Below are positions 21,635 through 32,839 of a stretch of 64,000 bases of DNA, piece by piece. The stretch covers positions 1 to 64,000 of the forward strand of contig WNNJ02002286.1 of NCBI GenBank assembly GCA_012934845.2. The letters run 5' to 3'. The first letter of the stretch is position 1; each line of letters opens with the position of its first letter. The stretch is from Pomphorhynchus laevis (lineage: Eukaryota > Acanthocephala > Palaeacanthocephala > Echinorhynchida > Pomphorhynchidae). A program made the translations under genes and the position numbers. The notes under the pieces were generated by a model. The model had not been told where the DNA came from and did not search any database. It was given only the letters and a program-made list of their open reading frames with translations.

Positions 21635-22800
21635 ACCTCTCCTCCGCATTCGACATTGTCGACCACTCCGTCCTCCTTTCTCGCATTCGTTATGATTACG
21701 GCTTTTCTTCATCCTCCGTAGCATGGTTCGCCTCATATCTATCCGACCGTTCCTTTCACGTATGTTCTAATTCATCATCCTCCCCTCCCATCCCTATTTT
21801 TTGCGGGGTCCACAAGGTTCAGTCCTAGGTCCCCTGCTTTTCTCTCTTTTGCTTGGCGATCTCTCTCCATTTATCAAACCTTACTCCTTTAACGTCATGC
21901 AATACGCGATGACATTCTAATCTATGCTCATGCACCCGCACATCGCATACACGATATCGGCATTTCTGCCTCCAACTGTCTTTCTTCTATTTACAAACGT
22001 CTCTCCAATCTCCATCTCGTTCTAAACCCCGAAAAGTCCAAAATAATGTGGATCCTTCCCCGTAAACCAAACATATCTCATCCCATTGTATCTTTTGCCT
22101 CATCGATCATCCCTATAGTCCACAATCTCACTTTCTTAGGCTTCCATTTCGATGATCACCTTTCCCTTAAACCCTTCGTCCGTGACAAGGTCCGCTCATC
22201 TAACTTAATTCTCCGTGACATTCGCCGTATCCGCCCTCTTATCGACTTCCGTTCTTGTATGTATCTTCTTTCATCGCTTCTTTTCCCTAAAATCGATTAC
22301 TGCCTTAGCCTTTTCGCCAATTCTCCAAAATCCATCATCCTACCCTACAACGAATAATCAACACCGCCGTTCGAGTGCTCTTTCGTCTTCGTCGCTTCGA
22401 CCACACATCCACATATTTTGCCCAACTCTCCTGGCCCACCATCCACATCCGCATCAAACTCCGCCTTCTTCTCGTTACTTTTCGTCTCATCGCTGTCGGC
22501 TCCCCATCGTTCATCAACCTTCCTTTCTTAGACGATACTCGCCCAACCTCGCTATCGCTTCGTTCCTGTCATACCCTCTTACTCCACGTTCTTAATTACT
22601 CCAACAACTACGGTCTCCGATCCTTCCTAGTCGCCGCCTTACTCACCTGGAATCAATTCCCTCTTGACGTCCGCCGCGCTCCCTCCTTTATCACATTCAA
22701 ACACCTCCTCCGTTCACAACTTCTCGACACCTGATTCACAGTCTTGTTTTGTTGTGGTCATGTAAGCGTGCGCTAGCACACATTTGCCACGTTAAAATAA
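21515..22800 (+). mobile_element. LINE family B copy B3, 5'-truncated
   Basis: RT from HSTEIACIKVYHDLL through LDLSSAFDIVDHSVLL (21574-21828 in one frame), then further pieces at 22046-22357 and 22375-22734 ending NQFPLDVRRAPSFITFKHLL. The YADD region near 21900 is damaged by small deletions. The 3' end carries the shared terminal hairpin at 22766-22781 (GCGTGC, loop GCTA, GCACAC) and an A/T tail. Starts inside RT, so it inserted or was copied truncated. Confidence 0.75.
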
Positions 22801-23104
22801 ATCCTTTTTTTAACAAAAAAAATAAACAATCCAAACGCTGAAACATATTTGTAATGCTGAACAAAGAGAATTTATAATTTATGTGAATTGAAGGATTTTA
22901 TAGCCATTTAGTGATTTAATTGATGATGACGTCAATACGATCATATGATCAATTTCTTACCCAAGCCATTAACGATAAAAACTTTTTTAGACTTTGTCTT
23001 TTTGTAGATTCTAAGATGTTGTAAATTTTGTTGTAAACTATAAATCATAATATAGGGGGGGGCACGCATAAAATTATCTTTTTTTGAAGGTATAATTTTC
23101 GCTT
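22801..23104. other. AT-rich non-coding stretch
   Basis: No frame, RNA gene or repeat recognised, apart from a G-run at 23055-23062. Confidence 0.3.
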
Positions 23105-23210
23105 AAAACAATTGTTTTATGAGTTGACGAGCGATGATGAATGCAGTTGCATTCAAAAATTCATTAAATAAATTGTTTCCTCGCTCGTCAACTTATAAAA
23201 CAATAAAATT
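23105..23210. repeat. Inverted repeat, possible MITE or hairpin
   Basis: Arm 23111-23134 (ATTGTTTTATGAGTTGACGA, then GCGA) pairs with 23181-23204 with one mismatch over a 46-nt spacer that is itself partly self-complementary. No coding content. Confidence 0.55.
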
Positions 23211-23670
23211 ATCTACATTACTCCCTTTATTTTAGATGGTAAACCAATGTCAGATTTGAAAATTTGCAATGTAAGCACATTTTTCTCGTAATTATTTCGA
23301 TTTCTGCTACATCTATAATATGATAAATTATATTGTCGTCAAAAGTTATTTTCATTATTGCTTTAATTTTTAAACATTTATATAAAAATAGCTTGGAATA
23401 ATGCTATATTTAGAAAACTTTCGTACAGTTTGAAAAATGCTTAAAAAACTTTCGTACAGTTTGATATTGATCATTTGAACTAATATTGTGTGGAATACTT
23501 GAGAAAAAGCCTTTACACAGAGAGAGAGCTTTAAGCGACTGGTTTCGGGATATATAAAGACTTTAAATGTATATTGGGCAAATGATATGCATTACTAAAA
23601 GTAATGTAGAAGGAAATGTCGTTACAAATATTGAAGATATTTAAGTCAATTATTTCCTTCAATTTAGTAT

Positions 23671-23897
23671 ATGCTAATTTATAGGAACAAATGAAAATAA
23701 AATCAAAGACCAAAGGAATTATTTAATATTTCAATGGAAACTGCCATCATTAAAAAAAGGAAATTAGAAAATTGTTACAGTTTTCAAAACTGTAACAATT
23801 TACTTTTTTTCTTATGATGATGGAAGTTGCCATTGAAATATTAAATAATTCCTTTGATCTTTGATTTTATTTTCATTTGTTTCTATAAATTTGCATA
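23671..23897. repeat. 227-bp foldback repeat with a 1-nt loop
   Basis: Arms 23671-23784 and 23786-23897 are near-perfect inverted copies around a single C. The innermost 14 bp (ATTGTTACAGTTTT) pair perfectly; outer parts have a few mismatches and small gaps. Length and structure fit a MITE or an inverted duplication. Confidence 0.7.
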
Positions 23898-24938
23898 ATG
23901 ATTGTTTAGCTTTCACTATTTAGCTGATTAACTGAACCAAATAATAAATTATATTTCTATACATTTTACATTTTTCATTAAATGTATTTATATAGATGTT
24001 CTGTTTACTAAACTATCGAGATTAATGAATTCAATAGTTTAATAATTTGCGTTAAGAACCGTTTATGTTAATAATTTGTATTTATATAATATCGATATTT
24101 GCAAATAATGCTGTGTAAAAAGGTTAAGACAACATTCTAACGAGTTTCGGACTAGTTATAAATTGAAGTTCATCGTATAATACCTAGAAGCATCATCAAT
24201 ACTTATTTTAGACAAGTATAAATACCATACTATAAGAGTAAATAATACATTTAGGTCAGCAATATCACGACGAAATAATATAATTAAATGTATATATATT
24301 AATTCTTGCGGTTTTAATTAAATTATGTCTATCAATAGATTTGCTACACAGTCGAATTATTTTTGATTAACTACATTATGATATAAAAATAAAATAATCT
24401 TATTAATTAATATAGTTTAATAACCAAAAATTATTTAATATTGTTTAACATTTCGCTCTCGTAATAACTCATCATCTTTGTCAATTGATAGTGATATTAT
24501 TATCTGCATTATTTGAATAAAATATTTTATTTTATTTAAATATTAAACAAATATTAATCATAATTAATTATAATTAATCATAATTAATAATAATTAATTA
24601 TATTATTATTTAATAGCGATTATTTATTACAAAACAGTACAGAATGGTTCCCGCAAATGGGCATTATTTCAACAATTTAATTATATTAATTACATTAATT
24701 ATATTATTAATAATATTATTAATAATAATTTTATCATTTTATTTAATAAAATATTTACATATTTTATTTATTTTACATGAATCAAATTTATGCCTAATAG
24801 TAAATCCGATTTGTCTTAAATCAAATAATATTATTAAAACAGATTTACTTCATATTGCTTTAAACTAACTGTCAAAAATTTAGAATACTTTCCTTTGCCA
24901 CGGAAAAATAAATACTTTGTTTGCCAGGTATATACTCG
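23898..24938. other. AT-rich non-coding stretch
   Basis: Low-complexity A/T sequence, especially 24530-24770. A 74-codon frame at 24644-24868 is Ile/Leu-rich because of base composition and is not called as a gene. Around 24139-24180 a CCGAAAC-type motif on the minus strand faintly recalls the hammerhead-like motifs further right. Confidence 0.3.
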
Positions 24939-25293
24939 TATATATCAAAATAGGTAAGTATATAAAATTAAACCAAGCTTCTTTTGCAATTTTATTTAAA
25001 AACGTTTTCGGGTTACCCCTTCGTCAGTAGCACAATACTATATTGTGCTACTTTAGGAGGCGGAGTAGTTATAATAACGGACCAATCAACCATATAACGT
25101 TTGATTACATGACGTTAATCGTTTTTGGATGTATTATAGATATTATAGAATAAAAACGTTTTCGGGTTACTCCTTCGTCAGTAGCACAATACTGTATTGT
25201 GCTACTGACGAATGAGTAACCCGAAAACGTTTTTAAATAAAATTGCAAAAGAAGCTTGGTTTAATTTTATATACTTACCTATTTTGATATATT
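24939..25293. repeat. Long inverted repeat with hammerhead-like motifs (possible Penelope terminal repeat)
   Basis: Arms 24939-25053 and 25181-25293 are about 113 bp and nearly perfect inverted copies. Each holds CTGACGA, a short stem (GGG/CCC) and CGAAAACG, that is the CUGANGA - stem II - GAAA core order of hammerhead ribozymes, next to a hairpin GTAGCACAATA/TATTGTGCTAC. A third copy of the motif in the opposite sense lies at 25153-25200. Penelope-like elements are known to carry minimal hammerheads in their terminal repeats; that this is one is inference. Confidence 0.5.
25055..25144 (+). repeat. 90-bp dispersed repeat, copy 1
   Basis: AGGAGGCGGAGTAGTT...ATAGATATT recurs at 26889-26978 with only a few changes. 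It forms the centre of the long inverted repeat. Confidence 0.75.
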
Positions 25294-25427
25294 TATGAAT
25301 CCGACAGAAACAAGGATCCCAAGCTGTGGTTCAAATAATTCTATTGATACTTTCTATATATATTGTTGGTGTTTAGTTAAAACTAGCACAGTTAAAGCGA
25401 AAAAAACAGTGTATATTATTTAAATTT

Positions 25428-25457
25428 CCATAGCTTTCGGGCACAGCCCTTCTTTAG
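25428..25457 (-). other. Second hammerhead-like motif
   Basis: On the minus strand: CTAAAGAAGGGCTGTGCCCG then AAAGC. GGGC/GCCC form a stem over TGT, flanked by CTAAAGA and GAAA. It parallels the motif at 24939-25293, but the conserved G in CUGANGA reads A, so it is probably inactive if it is a ribozyme relic. Confidence 0.35.
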
Positions 25458-25639
25458 TGGAAGTTCCACGCAATATTGTGGATTGTATTAATTTTACGGT
25501 TTCCTAACTTGTTCAGGTTTTACCAACAATATATTTTGTCTATGTAATTTAGATTTTTGTTCTTTAAGTATATTTCATTTTCTCTATTGTTTTATTTATA
25601 ATTAAAATTAAATATTTTTTGGTAAATTCGTCACATTTG

Positions 25640-26310
25640 ATTGTAGTAAACTCCAAATAAAGTATAAACGAAATAATCATAATTACTACTATTTATTTGT
25701 TAATAAATCTCAGTAGGGATATTCCAATTGATAGGCTACTGAAATATATCATTAGAGATCACTTCACGACATTATCATCACAATGCAAAGAAGACTGGGA
25801 TACTAGTAAGTCACATACCTTGCACACTTTACACTAATGTGACTAGGCACACCATTCAGTGCGCAATCACCATACTGTTAATGGTGAAATAAACAATTAA
25901 AATTTAATATTTTTAATGGATGTTTCATATTTTATTGTGATAGACGTCAAATGAAGTAGAAACAAACACACCTAATCTCTGCAATTTCGTCGTTATTACG
26001 AATCATTATTAGGATATCCTCCTATTGCTGACTGTATTCATCTATTTGCTCACAGTATTAAGCTAAGTCTAAGGTAGATCCTTAGACAACGACCTTACGA
26101 CACTATTACAATACACAAAAAAACTGCGATTTTGGAAGTAATATACCTGACACGCCTTATGCTAACGTCTAGGTACGCTATATAGTATGCAATCACCATT
26201 CTATCTTTGTCAGATATGAACAATAAAATTAAATTTTTATGGCGTATTATTCATATTTTATAGTGGTATACGGCAATTGAAGTATAAATTAATAACTAAT
26301 GACTGCTGTT
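25640..26310 (+). repeat. Diverged tandem repeat, period about 310-320 bp
   Basis: 25735-25970 and 26050-26300 share ordered blocks: CACTTCACGACATTA / CCTTACGACACTATTA, GCGCAATCACCAT / ATGCAATCACCAT, and TTCATATTTTATTGTGATA / TTCATATTTTATAGTGGTA. A third partial unit ends at about 25710. Roughly two-thirds identical by eye. Non-coding; satellite-like. Confidence 0.5.
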
Positions 26311-26619
26311 TTGTCGCTATTCCGACTCATCAGTATGTAATTTATTAAAGTGGCTACCTTTGAATAACTCATTTAAATGCTTACTAAAAGTTTGATAGAT
26401 AATGAAAACAAAAATCTAAAAAATTGTACAATCTTTCAGATGATAAAATACAGAAAATGTTAGAATTATGAGAGCAAATACGGAGAAGGATAAATAATAC
26501 ATACAGAATAAATGATAGTTCAGATAAAGTAAGATTCAATTTGGAACATAATCAGAGCGATCGATTAAGATAAAATGGGACTGAAATAGTTTCTTAAATG
26601 TACAAAGGACTGGATTCCC
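26311..26619. other. Unassigned AT-rich stretch
   Basis: A plus-strand patch near 26460-26560 reads EQIRRRINNTYRINDSSDKV but I do not recognise it. No other signal. Confidence 0.25.
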
Positions 26620-26815
26620 TGATAATAAATAATAAATAATTAAATAATCAATATTTTCATAATTTTATATAAGATTTTATATAATTTATATCAAGTTAAA
26701 ATTTAAAATTGAAATTTAAAATAAAAGTCAATGTTTATGAATTGACTAATAAATAACAAACGATGTATCATAATAAGGATCAGAGGTCATCAGGAGGAAC
26801 TGGTGGAAAAAGTGT
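26620..26815 (-). repeat. Dispersed AT-rich repeat, inverted copy
   Basis: Reverse complement of 11445-11700: both share AGAGGTCATCAG, GAATTGACTAATAAATAAC and the following A/T block. Likely fragment of an old non-coding repeat. Confidence 0.5.
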
Positions 26816-26888
26816 AATTATTGTTGAAGAAAACACTAATGAATTTCAAGTGGTTAAAGATGTCTAGATATTTGCTTTTAAGAACATC

Positions 26889-26978
26889 AGGAGGCGGAGT
26901 AGTTGTAATAACGGACCAATAAACCACATAACGTTTGATTACATGACGTTAATCGTTTTTGGATGTATTATAGATATT
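26889..26978 (+). repeat. 90-bp dispersed repeat, copy 2
   Basis: Partner of 25055-25144, here outside any inverted repeat. Confidence 0.75.
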
Positions 26979-27204
26979 TGGAAACAGCGGTTAAGCACTT
27001 TGTGGAAAGTGAGACAATGTTATTTGTATTGGAAATAGAAAAATAAGTGTAGATGAGGATGTCATAAACTTATTGGATGATTCGATATTTGAAAGGCTAA
27101 GTGATGCGTGATGATTCACCGAGAACTATGGATTAAATGATACGGCGAGGACAAATACTTCAGGAACGTTACTTTTAAGATAATATAGCGTTTTAAAAAG
27201 ATTT
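26979..27204. other. Unassigned stretch
   Basis: No feature recognised between the 90-bp repeat and the 3' end of the next LINE. Confidence 0.25.
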
Positions 27205-28283
27205 ATTTTTACGTGGCAAATGCGTGCCAGCGTACCCTTATATGATTACGAGAAAAACCAAACAAAAATCTAAATCATTGTCGAGAAGGTGGAAATGGAG
27301 GAGGTATTTGAATGTGATAAAGGAGGAAGCGCAGCGGACGTCGAGAAGGAGCTGATTCCATGCGAGTGGGGCGGCGACGAGGAAGGATTGGAGATCGAAG
27401 TTGTTGGAGTAATTGGGAATGTGGAGTAAGAGGAAATTACCGGAACGAGGCAATAGAAAGGTGGGGCGAGTGTTGTCTAAGAAAGAGAGGTTGATGAACG
27501 ATGGGGAGCCGACAGCGATGAGATAAAAAGTAAGGAGAAGGCGGAGTTTGATGATGATGTGGCTGGTGGGCCAGCAGAGTTGGGCAATATATGATGTGTG
27601 GTCAAAGTGATGGATACGTAGGAGCACTCGAACGGCAGTGTTGATGATGCGTTTTAGTTTTATGATGATGGATTTTGGAGAATTGGCGAAAAAGCCGAGG
27701 CAATAATCGATTTTAGGGAAAAGAAGCGATGAAAGAAGAGACATACAAGAACGGAAGTCGATAAGGAGGCGGATACGGCGGATGTCACAAAGCATTAAGT
27801 TAGACGAGCGGATCTTGTCGCTGACGAAGGTTTAAGAAAAATATGATCATCGAATGGAATCTTAAGAAAGTGAGATTGTGGACTATATGGATGATTGATG
27901 AGGCAAAATATAAATGGGGAAGATATATGCTAGGTTAACTGGGAATGATGCATATTATTTTGGACTTGTCGGGGTTTATAACGAAATGATGATAGGAGAG
28001 ACGTTTGCACAATGAAGAAATACAGTTGGAGGAAGAAATGCCGATATCCCATATGCGATGAGCGGGTGCATGAGCATAGATGAGGATGTCATCGGCGTAT
28101 TGCATGACGTTAAAGGTTTAAGGTTTGATAAACGGATAGATATCGCTAAGTAGAAGAGAGAAAAGCAGGAGAACTAGGACTGAACCTTGCGGGACCCCGC
28201 AAAAAATATGAATGGGAGGAGAGGATGATGAATTTGAACAGACGCAAGAAGAACGGTCGGATAGATATGAGGAAAGCCATAAT
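27205..28283 (-). mobile_element. LINE family B copy B4, 3' part
   Basis: Minus-strand RT remnant: frame 27795-27238 reads SSLLFPKIDYCLGFFANSPK and the C terminus with NQLLLDVRCASSFITFKYLL. The YADD region is at about 28100. The 3' hairpin at 27222-27237 has a mismatched right arm (GTACCC), the same variant as at 42593-42608, so both belong to one subfamily. The element continues at 30128-32510 after an inserted family A copy. Confidence 0.75.
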
Positions 28284-30127
28284 AATACAATAATTTATTT
28301 AACGTGGCAAATGCGTGCAAAATGCACGCTTACATGACCACTAACAAACAAAAAAAGAACATCAAAAGTCACAGATAATTAGTTAATTGTTGAAATGGAA
28401 TTGGATTTGGCGTTTGAAGTGCGGCATAGATGTTGATTGGCGGATATGAATGGGCAGTTGATTCCACAAGAGAGGAAGACACAACGAAGGAGCGGAAGCC
28501 AAAAGAGGTAGAGTAGAATGGGACATGTAAAAGAAGGGAATTACAGGAACGCAAGGAACAGTAAACAGGACGAGAATTATCAAGAAAAGGAAGATTGAGA
28601 AATGAAGGGGTATGAAGAGTTACAAGGCGGAAAGCAACGATAAGAAGACGAATTTGAACACGACACTAAATTGTAGGCCAATCAAGAGCAACAAGATAGT
28701 GGGATGTATGATCAAAACGACGAAGACGGAGGAGAACTCGGACGGCAGCGTTGATGATGCGTTGTAAAGGAAGAAGAGTGGATTTAGGTGAGTTGGAAAA
28801 TAGACAAAGACAGTAATCAAGTCTTGAGAAAAGAAGAGAACATATGAGAGTCATACAATAAGGGAAATCGATCAATCTACGAACTTGACGGAGATTGCGG
28901 AGTATCAAAGTAGATGAGAGTACTTTATCACTAACGAAAGGTTTAAGTGAAAGTCGGTTGTCGAAATGAAAGCCTAGGAAAACGAGATTATCAACGATAG
29001 GAAGAATGTAGAATTAAATGATACGGAGGGAGGTTCTAAGTCGAAACGTCGAGGCAGGATCCACATAATTTTGGATTTATCAGAATTCAGAGAAAGGCGA
29101 AGGGAAGAAAGATGATTGGAAATTGAGACAAGACAGCTGGAAACAGAAACACTAAGATCATAAATACGATAAGCAGGTGCGTGAGCATAGATTATAATGT
29201 CATCAGCATATTGCATAACATGGAAGTTCAATGTATGATAAATCGAAGACAAGTCACCGAGAAGAAGAGAGAAAAGCATAGGGCCTAATACGGAGCCTTG
29301 TGGAACACCGGTCGGGATGGATAAAGTATGGGAGAGAAAAGAGTTAAAATAGACGCGAAATGTACGATTTGATAGATATGAAGAAAACCATGATACAGTG
29401 GGTAAAGAGCAGCCATAATCATGACGAAGGCGATGTAGAAGAATCGAGTGATCGACGATGTCAAAAGCAGACGATAGATCAAGAGAAACTATGACACTAC
29501 ATAATTTATGATCGCGCGAGATGAGTAAGTCATTATAAACTTTAAGACAGGCAATTTCAGTTGAGTGATTAGAGCGAAAAGCGGCATGGAAGGGAGGAAA
29601 CAAGTTGGAGGAAAAGAGATATGTATTAATTGCTTGAGAACGAGACGCTCAAGGAGTTTAGAGAGGGTTGGGAGAAGTAAGATTGGACGTTACGAAGATG
29701 GTAGTGAGGAGTCGAGAGATTGCTTTTTGTTGAGAGGACGAACAGTGGCGCATTTCCAGATGGAAGGAAATTTACGGCTACAGATGGACGAGTTGAACAA
29801 TGTGGTTAGGAAGGGTGAGATAGAGGAGCAGATATTTTTAAGCAAGTGAGTGGGAATTGGGTCAGAAGGAGATGTTTTATTAGGTAACGGCTGTATAACC
29901 GAAGAAACTTCATCAGATAAAACAAGAAGAATGTGGAATAGCTCTGGGAGGGAAGCATTTAAAGAGAAGCGAGGGTACAAGGGGGCTATGGGTAGTAGGG
30001 AAAGTAAATTAGATAGCTTAGTTTGTAGATAAAAAGAGAATTCATCAGTATTTATATTACAAGAAGTAGATGATCGTGAAAGAATTGAGTTTAAGATTTT
30101 CCAATGGGATTTAGTAGCCATTTTTTC
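28284..30127 (-). mobile_element. LINE family A copy A3, inserted in B4
   Basis: The 3' end has an AATAAT tail and terminal hairpin (28313-28329, loop ATTTT on the element strand). The RT frame 29603-28974 (209 residues) is the best family A palm: LDLSSAFDIVDHSILL, GVPQGSVLGPMLF, VMQYADDIIIYAHA. Upstream is the linker SILSRSSTSCNINTDEFS. Frameshifts separate palm and C terminus. The left edge meets B4 sequence coding for LSDRSF and the right edge B4 sequence coding for RLRYDYGF, adjacent in intact B copies, so A3 landed in the RT gene of B4. Confidence 0.8.
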
Positions 30128-32510
30128 CTCCTCCGTAGCATGGCTACGGAGGATGATAAAAACCGTAATCATAACGAAGGCGATAAAGGAGGATGGAGTG
30201 GTCGACGATATCGAAGGCGGAGGAAAGGTAGAGGGAGATGGGAACACTGTATAGGGCCTTGTTACGAGAATTAATACGAACGATGACGGATTTCTATTGT
30301 GAAGGGAAAATACAACCGCGGATGGACCAGTTCAACAAGGTGATGAGGAAAGTGGATATCGATGAGCATATTGATTCAAGTATGGGGTAGCAGGGGATTT
30401 AAGGATAGGGTAGGCATCTTCTCATATGTCATCATGGGCAAGGTCATGAGGACAGATGATACTTCGGCAGTGGGGCACGGAGAAGATGCAAGAGTTCTAG
30501 GAGGATGATACTAGGCGAGTGACCGTTAGATGGAATCGAGACGGGTTGTGAGAGAGTAACGTGGATACCTTGGATACTATTTTTCTAAAAAATGACGAAT
30601 AATCATGGAGATTGATGTTGCAAGACGAAGAGGAGCGAGATAGAAGTTAGTAAAAATTATGCCATCGAGACTTAGTGTTGAATGGAGTGTTGATTTTATG
30701 CTGCGATTAGGAGTTGCCTTTTGTACGTAGTAGGTTGAGATGAGACAGGCGAAGAGCAAGATAGGAATCGCGGAGACGGTGTGAGCGAGCGGATATCACT
30801 TTTGAGAGAGCGGTGATAGACTCTAAAATCATGTTGGAGTCAACGCTTTAAGAGTAGGCATTGAGTGTCAAACCATGGGGCACGGTGCAAGCGACGCTGA
30901 GTGTTAGTCTTGAATTGCAAGAGAAGATCGAGAGTGGATGTGAGCTCATAGTCGATAAAAAAGGAAAGATCATGAGAAGAGGAAGATGCTATTGTGGGAG
31001 AATATAGATACGATTTGAGTAACGCGTAGCGGAAAAGGGGGATGTCAAGATTTCTCCAAGGGTGACGTAGGATGGTAGGTGTGTGATGCGGGGAGTGCTT
31101 GGAAGTGAGATCAAAGGTGACGAGAAAGTGATTTGATAGACTATGATCGGAGATAGATAGTGAGGTGTAGGCAGCAATACGATCGGGAAAAGCGATGATG
31201 TCGAGGAATCCGCCACTGATATGTGTGGGGCTGTGGAGATTAGCTTGTAGTTGTAGTTGGATATAATGTTGATGAACCGGATGGTAGCGGTGGACGAGAG
31301 TCGGTCCAGGCGGATGTTAAAGTCGCCAAGAACGAGTGGAAGGATCGAGGACAAAGAACTGTGAAATAGGAGGGCAGCGAGTTCGGTAAAAAAATAAGGA
31401 TGTGAGAGCAGATGAACCAGGACGGTATACAATGGCGAGATCCAGAGTGATCGGGCTAGAAGAACGACAAGTAAGCAATTCAAATGTGCAAGGACCGAAA
31501 GGGGAATGATTTTGCGAGGAGACGCCGGATGACGCTTCGAATGCGACAATGCCGCCATGATTAGAGAATTTAGAAAGTGATGAGCTGAGGGGCAGGCGGA
31601 TTTGACTAATGAGCAATCGGTAGAGCACATACGGCGAATAGAGTGGTCGTCGTAATCGTAGTGCTATGATTTGGTGATGCGGAAGAGATCGATGGATTGC
31701 TTGGTGAATAGGTTGATGATGATATCAGATTTATGGAGAACAGATCTAATGTTTAGGAGGCCGAGGCGGAAACCGGGTGTTGTGGTGATAGGAGAAGGCA
31801 CCTATAAGAGATGGATCGCCATCGAATTTTGGGCCGGGTGTGGTCAAGTTGAAAATTTCCGTCTATGTTTCGGATGGAGAGAAATGTTTCGCCGTTTTCC
31901 TCACGACGGCGTTTTTCGTTGCGTTCAGAAGAGAGTCGAGCGATTTCTGATGTGGTGCGATTAGGGAAAATGCGAAAGGCTTAAGAGGACATGAGATTTA
32001 ACGGGAGATGATAGAGGACGCGTGAAGGTGTTGCTTGAAAACAATTATCAGGAGAAGGGGATGAGAAGGATTAGATTGAGAAGATTTGTTTAGGCTGGTG
32101 AATGTCCCATGAGATATGTCGTTGAAAATGGATGATTTATCCGCAGGAACAAGATACGAAAGGATGTACATGAAGACGGAAACATCGTGGTCGAGACGTG
32201 CTTGTTAAGATAAGGAGGTGGAAGGAGTGATATTAGTGACGATGTAGGTTATTGAGAAGCGATACAGGATGGACTGGATGGGATGTCGGGGAGTGAAGAT
32301 GACATGGGATGGGAAGTGTTTTTTGTGACAGGATCAGTGGTCGGAGAATGGACATTGGAAACGACGGGGTTAGTTCGAATGGACGTGTTAGAGGTTGATA
32401 TGTGCTTATTGAAAAAGTGGCGGATTAATTTGTTGGTACATAAGCTGTTAAATTTGCTTTTTCAACTGTTCGGTGAGGCCAGCGAGCCGATCTGCAACTG
32501 ATTAAATTGA
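30128..32510 (-). mobile_element. LINE family B copy B4, 5' part
   Basis: From right to left on the minus strand: start of ORF1 near 32500, ORF1 C-terminal region at about 31990-32280, endonuclease start near 31660, and frame 31630-30989 (213 residues) with VLGDFNIRLD. The linker and the beginning of RT follow. About 290 bp of RT are missing near 30280 compared with 60010-61347. A perfect palindrome, TCCTCCGTAGC-ATG-GCTACGGAGGA, marks the junction with A3 at about 30128-30152. Confidence 0.7.
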
Positions 32511-32575
32511 TCTGAAACTGATTGAATTGATCTGCAACTGATTGAATTGATCTCAACTGATTGAATTGATTTTAT
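32493..32575. repeat. Tandem repeat, four copies of about 21 bp
   Basis: Four imperfect copies of GATCTGCAACTGATTGAATT. They sit immediately upstream of the 5' end of LINE B4 on its strand, where leader repeats are found in other LINEs of this window. Confidence 0.75.
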
Positions 32576-32589
32576 ATTTTTATCTCTTA

Positions 32590-32735
32590 GATTTGTTCCG
32601 AAAATCTAAGAAGTACCCTTTTTATTAAATAAAGAGGTACTTATTTCAGTCGAAGAAGTACCCCTTTCATTGAAATAAAGGGTCATCTCTCCTTTTATAA
32701 AAGGGGAGATGACCCTCCCCTTTTATGGGCGATTA
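32590..32735. repeat. Palindromic repeat cluster
   Basis: Three related blocks around AAGTACCC..TTTATT. The strongest hairpin is GGTCATCTCTCC (32682-32693) against GGGGAGATGACC (about 32704-32715) with one mismatch over TTTTATAAAA. No coding content. Confidence 0.55.
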
Positions 32736-32839
32736 TCTTACATATTAAAACAAACTGAATTTTTAATTCGACTCAGCACGTCTTTCGTCATGGTTGCTCT
32801 ACAACTACTAATTCCATTTCCGCCAGAGAGTCATGAATT

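Noticed and set aside
24644-24868. 74-codon frame rich in Ile and Leu, like a small membrane protein
   Set aside because: It lies in nearly pure A/T sequence that gives Ile, Leu, Asn and Lys in any frame; no relatives or start context seen.
29565-30032. Plus-strand Arg/Glu/Gly-rich frames inside LINE copies
   Set aside because: Antisense shadows of Ser/Leu/Pro-rich LINE coding sequence; the same occurs at 48440-48682, 51415-51627 and 57847-58059.
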